Source: JAFGPJ01 sp964439135 (lineage in GTDB: Bacteria; Planctomycetota; Phycisphaerae; Sedimentisphaerales; Anaerobacaceae). Taken from it: a stretch of DNA of 14,302 nucleotides. The stretch is taken from assembly GCA_964439135.1 (NCBI GenBank), contig CAYTNN010000116.1:1-14302 (forward strand), read 5' to 3'. A program made the translations under genes and the position numbers. Shown piece by piece: positions 1 through 6,726 of the stretch; the stretch's first letter is position 1, and every line of letters starts with the position of its first letter. A model generated the notes under the pieces. That model worked only from the letters and a program-made list of their open reading frames with translations, ran no database searches and was not told where the DNA came from.

Positions 1-56
1 TGCCCCCAGCCACACGGGATTTATCGACTTTGGCCAGAAGCATGGTAAGACAACAA

Positions 57-79
57 GGCGATGCCACAAGGGCATCGCC
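57..79. repeat. Perfect stem-loop (inverted repeat)
   Basis: GGCGATGCC (57-65) and GGCATCGCC (71-79) are perfect reverse complements separated by a 5-base loop. It lies just after a TAA at 46-48. No T-tract follows, so it is not a classical intrinsic terminator. It could be a transcript-end hairpin for an upstream gene or a dispersed palindromic repeat. Confidence 0.6.
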
Positions 80-222
80 CAGATCCCCTGGATCCTTGCG
101 GCGCTAATGTTACCTTCCGGCAGAATTCCGTTCGGCTTGGCTCAGAGCAGGCTTCGTGGTTCTCTATGCCCTTCGTGTTGAATCCATAATCATGTTTATC
201 AACGTTAATCAGCGGCCCAAGT

Positions 223-503
223 AATTGATTATTGATGATTGATTAATGATTATTTCTATGTGCTCTCGGTGCTCTCTGTGGCAGCACTAAGGACGCAGTG
301 TATCGGAGATTTTTCTGAAATTTGCCCGCCTTTTAAGCTTGGATTTCGTATAATACTAAACTAAATGATTATTGATTAATGATAAATGATAGGTACAATC
401 ACGCAGAACTCAGAACGCAATACGAATTTTAGCCCGCACCACTGGTGCCGGGTCAAAGCCATTTACGATTTACTATTTACTATTGATTATTTCTCTGTGG
501 CTC
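223..503. repeat. Degenerate repeated phrases, AT-rich plus CTCTGTGGC
   Basis: Three blocks share the same AT-rich phrase: around 223-257, 364-390 and 466-492. The motif TGATTATTGATTAATGAT occurs at 367-384 and a close version at 226-250. Two blocks run on through GATTATTTCT into CTCTGTGGC, at 247-282 and 485-502. Phrases of the form GTTAATC-GCGG or GTTAATC-GGTG appear at 204-215 and 514-524. This is repeated, non-coding DNA, perhaps a decayed dispersed element. No terminal inverted repeats or transposase are visible, so its class is unknown. Confidence 0.5.
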
Positions 504-711
504 AAACAACAGGGTTAATCGGTGTAAATCCGTGTCGAAAAAAGGCAGAATATTGCAAAAAACGGGTCAAAAAGAGTAGAAAACGACAAAAAATTGAGCT
601 TAAGTTGAAAAAACAAACCCAATGTTAAAATGGGCAAAATAGCACTAAGCCAGTAATAGTAAGGATTTACGGAGATTTTTATGATTTTGAGCGGTTTTGG
701 GTAGCGAAAAA

Positions 712-741
712 CAAAGCCAATTCAAAGCCAAACAAAGCCAA
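712..741. repeat. Triple CAAAGCCAA direct repeat
   Basis: CAAAGCCAA occurs three times, at 712-720, 723-731 and 733-741, at spacings of 11 and 10 bases. That is about one helical turn, which would place the copies on the same face of the DNA. It lies about 200 bases upstream of the Gfo/Idh/MocA start. It could be a protein-binding array or part of a dispersed intergenic repeat; the sequence alone does not decide. Confidence 0.45.
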
Positions 742-939
742 TCGCCGGTCTGTTTTTGTGCGGGGTATCCACAGAATCTTTGGAATGCGAGTTCATATTG
801 TTGCAATTGGGGTTAAATTCCGATACTTTGACCGATTGTATGGCTTGGTGGTGTAGCTGGGAATTTAATATGGGAAATACGAAGTCATTCATAAATGTGA
901 TATTCGGTAAGGCTTTTTAATTTATTAGGAGAGGTTATT

Positions 940-2463
940 ATGACGAAACGAACTCGCCGACAGTTTTTGCAGGACTCGATTTTTGCCGCGGCGGCGATAT
1001 CTTCGGCTCCGATGATCAGCAGCATTGCCGGAGCGCAAAGCAAAAGCCCCAATGAAAAGCTTCTTTGCGCGGTGGTCGGCTGCAAAGGCCGGGGCGGCAG
1101 TCACATCAGCGCCTTTTCCGCCCGCGAAGATTGCGAAATCGCTTACCTTGTCGATGTGGATGAAAAAGTAGGCCAGAACTGCTGCAAATCCGTCGAGAAA
1201 CGCACGGGCCGCCGGCCCAGGTTTGTCAAGGATATGCGTGAGGTGTTCGACGACAAGTCCATCGATATCGTTACGACGGCGACGCCGAACCACTGGCACG
1301 CGCTGTGCGGCGTATGGGCGATGCAGGCAGGCAAGGACACGTACATCGAAAAGCCCATCAGTCACGACATTCCGGAAGGCGCCGCACTTGTGGCGGCAGC
1401 GAAGAAATATGGAAGAATGTGCCAGGTGGGGACACAATGCCGCTCGAACCCGGCCATCCAGAACGCCATGAAGTTCCTTGCGGACGGCGGTATCGGCGAG
1501 GTCAACTTCTCGCGGGGGCTGTGTTACAAGCGGCGTAAATCTATCGGCCCGTTAGGCGATTATCCGATTCCCGAAGAGGTCGATTTCAATCTGTGGAGCG
1601 GCCCGGCGCCTTATACCACGCCGAAACTAACGCGGCAGCAGTTCCACTACGACTGGCATTGGCAGCGTCTGTACGGCAATGGCGACTCGGGCAACCAGGG
1701 CCCGCATCAGACGGACATCGCCCGCTGGGGACTCGGTATCAACCGCCATCCGAACAGCGTCATCGCGTACGGCGGACGCTTAGGCTATCAGGCCGAACGC
1801 AAGGATCCTAATTACGTCGATGCCGGTGACACGGCCAACACCGAGATAGCTATTTACGATTACGGCGATAAGTGCATGGTCTTCGAGACGCGGGGACTTT
1901 CGGTTGATAACTCGGCGGACGAGCAGATCAATAAAATGTTCGACAGCACGAAGGGCAACAGGATCGGCGTGATTTTCTACGGGACCCAAGGCCGCATGGT
2001 CCAGAAGTCCTACACGCATTGCGTCGCGTTCGATCTTAAAGGCGAGGTGATTAAAGAGTTCAAGGGCGGCGGCGACCATTTCGACAATTTCGTTAAGGCC
2101 GTCCGCAGCCGGAAAGCAGAAGACCTAAATTCCGACGCTTTCCAGGGCCATCTCTCGGCGGCACTTGCGCACTTAGCCAATATCAGTTGCTATCTTGGCG
2201 AAAAGAACAAAGTCTCCGCAGGCCAGGCCAAAGCCGTGCTGGAAAAGGTCAAGAGCCGGGACGACAATATCGAGACGCTGAATAGGACGGTCCAGCATTT
2301 CAAAGATAACGGAGTCGATTTGGACAAGTACCCGATGTCAATGGGTCCGCTGCTGCAGTTCGATCCGGATAAGGAAGTGTTCACCAACAGCGCCGAGGCA
2401 AATAAGATACTGCACCGCGAATACCGAAAACCGTTTGTGTGTCCCGTGCCGGAAAAAGTTTAG
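940..2463 (+). CDS. Tat-exported Gfo/Idh/MocA family oxidoreductase
   Basis: This 507-residue protein is a NAD(P)-dependent oxidoreductase of the Gfo/Idh/MocA family, acting on an unknown sugar or cyclitol. A twin-arginine leader is clear: TRRQFLQ at residues 5-11, then an alanine-rich hydrophobic stretch and a likely AxA-type cleavage near residue 32. The Rossmann fold follows with a glycine-rich loop (VVGCKGRGG, about 45-53) and the family EKP motif at 137-139. The second half holds the conserved GPHQTDIARW segment (254-263), where the catalytic His/Asp residues of the family lie. Length and order match the long exported members common in planctomycetes. The ATG has a strong ribosome binding site (AGGAGAGG, 927-934), 5 bases upstream. 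The next gene starts 44 bases downstream, so the two may be co-transcribed. The substrate cannot be read from the sequence. Confidence 0.93.
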   Translation: MTKRTRRQFLQDSIFAAAAISSAPMISSIAGAQSKSPNEKLLCAVVGCKGRGGSHISAFSAREDCEIAYLVDVDEKVGQNCCKSVEKRTGRRPRFVKDMREVFDDKSIDIVTTATPNHWHALCGVWAMQAGKDTYIEKPISHDIPEGAALVAAAKKYGRMCQVGTQCRSNPAIQNAMKFLADGGIGEVNFSRGLCYKRRKSIGPLGDYPIPEEVDFNLWSGPAPYTTPKLTRQQFHYDWHWQRLYGNGDSGNQGPHQTDIARWGLGINRHPNSVIAYGGRLGYQAERKDPNYVDAGDTANTEIAIYDYGDKCMVFETRGLSVDNSADEQINKMFDSTKGNRIGVIFYGTQGRMVQKSYTHCVAFDLKGEVIKEFKGGGDHFDNFVKAVRSRKAEDLNSDAFQGHLSAALAHLANISCYLGEKNKVSAGQAKAVLEKVKSRDDNIETLNRTVQHFKDNGVDLDKYPMSMGPLLQFDPDKEVFTNSAEANKILHREYRKPFVCPVPEKV

Positions 2464-2507
2464 CAACTGTGCGGCTTTGTCAGCATTTGCTGGTGGATGA
2501 GATTAGT

Positions 2508-3432
2508 ATGAAGACTTTCTCGATTGGATTAAGAGTTCTGCTGGCCATCTTGCTTGTCGGCATTTGTGCCGGNNNNNNNNNNNNNNNNNNNNNNNNNNNN
2601 NNNNNNNNNNNNNNNNNNNNNNNNNNNNNNNNNNNNNNNNNNNNNNNNNNNNNNNNNNNNNNNNNNNNNNNNTTGTGCCGGCGCGAAAATCGAATCGCCG
2701 GCAAGGGTCGCGGTTTTGACGTACAATATCTACCACGGCGAGGACGCAAACGGAGGTTCGAATCTTGATGCCGTTGCCGGGATAATAAACTCGCTCGAAC
2801 CCGACCTGGTCGCGCTTCAGGAAGTCGACAACAAGACGGCACGTGCCAACGAGCTCGACCTGACAGCCGAATTAAGCCGGCGCACCGGCATGCATGGAGT
2901 GTTCGGCAAAGCCATGGACTACGACGGCGGCGGCTATGGAGAAGCCGTTCTTTCCCGCTATCCTATTATCGAGACGAAGAATAATCCGTTGCCGCACAGC
3001 GCTAAAGCTGAGCCGCGGGCCGCACTGGAAGTACATATAGAACTGCCGGGCGGCGTAAAAATTGCATTTATTGGTACGCACCTGGATCATCAACGTGACC
3101 AGAGCAACAGGATGATGCAGGCAAAACGTATCATGGAGTTGTACGAGAATTATGACCTTCCGATTGTCCTGGCGGGCGATCTGAACGCGGCCCCCGGCAG
3201 CGATCCAATTAATCTTCTTCGCCGGCAATGGTCTGATGCCGCCCGGGATGATCCGCGGCCGACATTTCCTTCCGTCAAGCCGGCGAGAAAAATCGACTAC
3301 ATCATGTACAAACCGAAGGGCCGTTGGAAAGTAGTAGAGGTCCGGGTGATAGATGAGAAAGTTGCCTCGGACCACTGCCCTGTGTTCGCGGTGCTGGAGC
3401 TGCTGCCGGAAGGGCAGAGCAGGAATCGCTGA
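2508..3432 (+). CDS. Secreted endonuclease/exonuclease/phosphatase-fold protein (interrupted by N bases)
   Basis: The product is a metal-dependent phosphoesterase of the EEP (DNase I-like) superfamily. As assembled, the frame breaks at the 100 N bases (2573-2672). Merging the shared TTGTGCCGG flanks gives one continuous protein of about 271 residues, and the numbering here uses that merged form. Residues 1-23 form a signal peptide ending AGA, a good signal peptidase I site, so the enzyme is probably periplasmic or outside. Family motifs follow in order: TYNIYHGED (metal-site Asn, about N37), LQEVD (catalytic Glu, E69), SRYPI, GTHLDH, AGDLNAAPGS (D188, N190), KIDYIMY and the terminal SDHCP pair (D252, H253). 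All key positions are present. The substrate could be nucleic acid, a phospholipid or an inositol phosphate; exported members often act on non-nucleic-acid phosphodiesters. Only a weak GGATGAG precedes the ATG. Confidence 0.88.
2573..2672. other. Assembly gap, 100 N, probably artificial
   Basis: Exactly 100 N bases, the usual placeholder for a scaffold join of unknown size. The left flank ends TTGTGCCGG (2564-2572) and the right flank begins TTGTGCCGG (2673-2681). Removing the N bases and one copy of this 9-mer joins the upstream and downstream frames of the EEP gene (109 bases removed, which corrects the one-base frame offset). Confidence 0.93.
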
Positions 3433-3460
3433 TGACGGCTGAATTAAAAGGATAAAGATT

Positions 3461-4306
3461 ATGTTCAAGACTGTGAAAGACAGAGTTTGGGCGTTCGACG
3501 CGGAATGGATACCCGATCCCGCGGCGGGGAAACTTTTGTACGATCTGCCGGATAACACGCCGGACCTGGATGTTTTTAAGCGCATGTGGAAAGAAGGAGG
3601 GGCCACGGAGGAAGATCCTACGCCGTATTTAAAGACGGTGGTCTGCCGGATAGTTTCCGTTGCAGCGGTGGACAGGTTCGAGTCGGGCAGAAAGGCTAAA
3701 TTGCATTTGTTGTCTCTGCCTCGTGATTTGGATGATCCCGTGCAGGTCTCGGAAAAAAATGTCGTCGGCACGTTTTTGGACAAGGTCGGCCAATACAAAC
3801 CGCAATTGGTCGGTTTCAACTCTGCTTCGGCAGACCTGAAGGCATTCATTCAAAGGTCCGTAGTCTTAGGCATTCAGGCCGTGGAGTTCTGCCGTCGTCC
3901 GAATAAGCCGTGGGAGGGAGATGACTATTTCGATAGTAGAAACAGCGAAGCGAGCGTCGATATAAAAGATGTTGTCGGAGGCTGGGGCAAAGCTACGCCT
4001 TCGTTGAATGAAATTGCCACGCTGTCGGGCATACCGGGCAAATTGGATGTTGACGGCGAAGAGGTAGCGTTTCTGTGGCTGGACGGCAAATTGGATGAGA
4101 TTGTCGCTTACAATGAATTTGACGCCTTGACCACGTACCTGGTGTGGTTGAGGGTGGCGCATTTCGGCGGGCACTTTACAAGCGCCGAATACGAAGTCGA
4201 GCAGCAGTTGGTCAGAGAGCTGATTCTTTCGGAAATCGATAATGGTAAAGTGCATCTGAAGAAGTATCTTGATGAGTGGGATCGCCTGAAAGAAATAGTT
4301 AAATAG
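3461..4306 (+). CDS. PolB-like DEDDy 3'-5' exonuclease
   Basis: The product is a 281-residue stand-alone 3'-5' exonuclease related to the proofreading domain of family-B DNA polymerases. The three exonuclease motifs are visible: Exo I as FDAEW (D13, E15), Exo II as GFNSASADLKAF (N120, D125) and Exo III as YNEFD (Y217, D221). Together they form the DEDDy metal-binding set. There is no signal peptide, so it should act in the cytoplasm, trimming 3' ends in DNA repair or nucleic-acid turnover. It follows the EEP gene by 28 bases with an AAAGGAT-type ribosome binding site, so it may share its transcript although its partner is exported. The cellular role of this family is poorly defined; the fold assignment is firm, the substrate is inferred. 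Confidence 0.87.
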   Translation: MFKTVKDRVWAFDAEWIPDPAAGKLLYDLPDNTPDLDVFKRMWKEGGATEEDPTPYLKTVVCRIVSVAAVDRFESGRKAKLHLLSLPRDLDDPVQVSEKNVVGTFLDKVGQYKPQLVGFNSASADLKAFIQRSVVLGIQAVEFCRRPNKPWEGDDYFDSRNSEASVDIKDVVGGWGKATPSLNEIATLSGIPGKLDVDGEEVAFLWLDGKLDEIVAYNEFDALTTYLVWLRVAHFGGHFTSAEYEVEQQLVRELILSEIDNGKVHLKKYLDEWDRLKEIVK

Positions 4307-4446
4307 ATGAGGCAAGCGGCCAAAATAATATTGATTAGTGAATTGAATAATTGTGTCCGACGGTTAAATATATTATTTTATTTTAATTAAGCCATGTCTC
4401 AGATTGGGCTTGCGAAATTGTTTAAGTTCAGATTTGGAGAAGTGTC

Positions 4447-5081
4447 ATGGATAAGAAAATGCTTCGTTTATTGCTTGTTGTTCTGTTGTTTGGCCTGGTC
4501 ATCAGCTTTTCCGTAGCGGCCCGGACAGAGGCTGCGGCGGCGGACAAGAACAAGCCAAAGACGCTTGATACCGATCCTAACCTTGCCGGATGGTGGAAGT
4601 TTGATGAAGCATCGGGCAAGATTACTCCGGATTCATCCAAACATGGCCGCAACGGCACGCTAAAGGAGGAATTATCGTTTGATAAAAATTCGGTTCAGGG
4701 CCGGACAGGCAAAGCGCTGAAGTTCGACGGCGATGGGTACGTCGAGATTACCAAATACAAAGGCGTTACCGGCACGCGGGCACGGACCGTATCGGCCTGG
4801 ATCAAAACCGAAAACGACGGCGGAGAGATCATATCCTGGGGCACAGACGACTTCGGTCAAATGTTTACCTTTTGTTTCATCAGGGGACGCATCGGTATTA
4901 GACCCAATGGCGGGTATTATTATATGAATGAGCCAACCGATGATGATAAGTGGCATCACGTGGCGGTAGTGGTCAAAGAAGCCGAGCTGCCGAATCTTCA
5001 TGATGATGTTGTGCTCTATAAGGACGGGACTATAGCTGAGATACATGACATCGGCCTTCTGGATCTTTGGCCGATCGATAC
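4447..5081 (+). CDS. Secreted LamG-domain (concanavalin-like) protein, 3' end lost in gap
   Basis: About 211 residues are visible before the second N gap. A signal peptide (charged MDKK start, then a long Leu/Val stretch to about residue 24, with Ala-rich cleavage candidates at 25-36) indicates export. The mature part is a LamG/concanavalin A-like jelly roll: GWWKFDEASGK (about 48-58), DSSKHGRNGTL, then GRTGKALKFDGDGYVEI and the WIKTENDGGEIISWG strand, then the KWHHVAVVV strand. The last strands expected in this family, which normally read like FxGxIDDVRIYxRAL, are missing and should lie in the gap. These domains bind carbohydrate or mediate attachment, often within larger surface proteins. 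The ATG is preceded by GGAGAAG (4436-4442). About 140 AT-rich bases separate it from the exonuclease gene, so it likely has its own promoter. Confidence 0.85.
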
Positions 5082-5181
5082 NNNNNNNNNNNNNNNNNNN
5101 NNNNNNNNNNNNNNNNNNNNNNNNNNNNNNNNNNNNNNNNNNNNNNNNNNNNNNNNNNNNNNNNNNNNNNNNNNNNNNNNN
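5082..5181. other. Assembly gap, 100 N, probably real
   Basis: Exactly 100 N bases. The left flank ends GATCGATAC and the right begins GTGTAGCTG; I see no shared end sequence, unlike the first gap. The end of the LamG gene and the start of the aldo/keto reductase gene are both missing, so the true distance is unknown and probably not 100 bases. Confidence 0.85.
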
Positions 5182-6119
5182 GTGTAGCTGTTGGCCTCGG
5201 CGCCAAAACCGCCGGTGGTGCGACTGTTAACACCTCCAAAATTCTCAATTACAATCCAAACATGGAATACCGCAGGCAAGGCAAAACGAACCTGATGGTT
5301 TCAGCCGTCTGCCTCGGCGGTCACTCAAGTAGCAATCAGAAAGAGCGCAATGAAATCGTAAGCCGCTCCATCGACATCGGAATTAATTACATTGATTCCT
5401 GCACCAAGGGCGAGGTAGTAAGAGACTCAGAGGCCCTTAAAGGACGCCGCGACAAGATGTACCTGGCCCTGTCTCACTGCGGCAAAGAGACTCGTGAACC
5501 GGAGTACCGCACGGCCAAGAAGCTAATGGGAAGTCTGGACGAAGTCCTGCAAGCATCGGGACAGGAATATACCGACCTGTGGCGTGTCACCTGTTACGAG
5601 CCGGGCGGCAGGCACACGTTCAATACCGCGTGCGAGATGGTCGAGGCGCTGGAGACGGCGAAAAAACAGGGCAAGGCCCGGTTCATCGGATTTTCCACAC
5701 ACGACCGCCGCTGGATCAAGTTCATGATTGAGTACTTCCCGCAAATCGATTGTGTCTGCTTCCCATTTACGACCATGAGTAAAAGAGCCCAGACTGACAG
5801 CGTCTTCGAGGCCCTCAAGAAGCAGGACGTGGGGGCTTTCGGCATCAAACCTTTCGCCGCAGGTTCGCTTTTTACGAAGGACCGCAAAACGAACTTTGAA
5901 CGAGCGCGTCTGGCGATCCGCTACATTTTGCACAGCAATACCGTCATTCCGATTCCCGGAATGAACAGCGTCGAATACGTCGATAACGTGGCAAAGGCCG
6001 TGATGGAACGGCGTGAACTTGACGTGAAAGAAATTGCTGAGCTGGACAAAGCCAACAGGCAGGCCCTGGCGAAACTGCCGAAGAACTATCAGTGGCTTAA
6101 GAACTGGCAGTACGTATAA
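5182..6119 (+). CDS. Aldo/keto reductase family protein, 5' end lost in gap
   Basis: The visible 312 residues cover nearly the whole aldo/keto reductase TIM barrel. The frame leaves the gap as VAVGLGAKTAGGA, which resembles the end of a Tat signal, so the protein is probably exported. The barrel begins at MEYRRQGKTNLMVSAVCLGG. Recognisable segments are GINYIDS, LKGRRDKMYLALSHCG, EYTDLW, KQGKARFIGFSTHD, VGAFGIKPFAAGSLF and the NTVIPIPGMNSVEYVDN cofactor-side segment. The catalytic tetrad looks degenerate: the Asp of YIDS is present, but the usual Tyr, Lys and His positions appear to be Lys, His and Thr. Activity as a normal NADPH reductase is therefore doubtful. A tetraheme cytochrome gene follows after 45 bases, possibly in one transcript. 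The family is secure; the function is unknown. Confidence 0.85.
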
Positions 6120-6164
6120 TCGAAACGTGCTTTGGTATCAGGGTGCACATATAGGAAAGCTTCT

Positions 6165-6707
6165 ATGAAATACTATCTGCCGGTCTTTGTTCTCGCGGCA
6201 ATATGCATTGTTGGGGTTGGTTGTGAGCAGTCAGAAATTGTACAAAAACCACAGGCCGGCGGCGAAATTGTCGTGAAACCTGCCGGGGAAAGTGAAGCCC
6301 CGTTACTGCTTGACGATGAACCTTTGTTGTTGCTGGATGATGAGCTGGACGCCGGTCAGTCGGACGGACCGGAAGCCGACAACAGTCGCTGCTTCGTTTG
6401 TCATATAAACTACATGCAGGAGGATATTGCTGTTATCCATGCCCGGGCCGATATCGGCTGCGCAGGCTGTCACGGCGAGTCCGACGAGCACATCGCCGAT
6501 GAATCCTGGGCCTCAGGCGGTAACGGTACAGCGCCGGAGATTATGTATCCCCGGCCGAAAATCAATCCGTTCTGCATGGGCTGTCACGCCAAAGACAAAA
6601 TCGACACAGACCAGCACAAACCTCTCTTCGCGAATTTCGAAAAGACGGTTTGCACTGACTGCCACGGCAGCCATCGCCTGGAAGTTCGCAAGTGTAAATG
6701 GAAGTAG
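6165..6707 (+). CDS. Tetraheme cytochrome c, probable lipoprotein
   Basis: This 180-residue protein has four CxxCH heme-attachment motifs: residues 76-80, 99-103, 137-141 and 163-167. Extra histidines (for example H92, H109, H151, H170) could serve as distal ligands. The N-terminus is a hydrophobic leader ending in GVGC, with C20 a plausible lipid-modified cysteine although position -3 is Gly rather than the usual Leu. Residues 47-62 hold an acidic tandem, LLLDDE twice, in a linker before the heme domain. It should act in the periplasm as an electron carrier. I chose the ATG at 6165 over an in-frame GTG/ATG-type start further upstream because AGGAAAG (6152-6158) sits at good distance and the leader then starts MKYYLP. 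It follows the aldo/keto reductase closely and is tail-to-tail with the next gene, 19 bases away. The redox partner is unknown. Confidence 0.88.
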   Translation: MKYYLPVFVLAAICIVGVGCEQSEIVQKPQAGGEIVVKPAGESEAPLLLDDEPLLLLDDELDAGQSDGPEADNSRCFVCHINYMQEDIAVIHARADIGCAGCHGESDEHIADESWASGGNGTAPEIMYPRPKINPFCMGCHAKDKIDTDQHKPLFANFEKTVCTDCHGSHRLEVRKCKWK

Positions 6708-6726
6708 GTTAGCCTTTGTTACTACG

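Larger units (their letters stand above)
1..939. other. Long intergenic region without a credible gene
   Basis: I see no convincing protein-coding gene here. The region is AT-rich from about 200 onward and contains a perfect stem-loop (57-79), repeated AT-rich phrases (223-503) and a triple short direct repeat (712-741). A short open frame from position 1 ends at a TAA at 46-48 and could be the tail of an upstream gene, but only 15 residues are visible and they are not recognisable. An 80-codon open frame at 386-628 runs straight through the repetitive phrases, has a very lysine-rich end and no good ribosome binding site, so I do not call it. The ribosome binding site of the first real gene (AGGAGAGG, 927-934) closes the region. 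Confidence 0.6.

Noticed and set aside
386..628. 80-codon plus-strand open frame in the upstream intergenic region
   Set aside because: It crosses repeated non-coding phrases, has a lysine-rich low-complexity end, no clear ribosome binding site and no recognisable domain.
925..1437. Minus-strand open frame (170 codons) opposite the Gfo/Idh/MocA start
   Set aside because: It is antisense to the Tat leader and Rossmann domain; its Arg/His-rich translation is typical of a shadow frame.
2872..3849. Long minus-strand open frame (325 codons) over the EEP and exonuclease genes
   Set aside because: It is antisense to two genes with full sets of family motifs, and its own translation shows no domain or sensible composition.
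4447..6119. A single LamG-aldo/keto reductase fusion spanning the second gap
   Set aside because: The sequence leaving the gap resembles a Tat leader end, which suggests a new start inside the gap; gap length is unknown, so it cannot be fully excluded.
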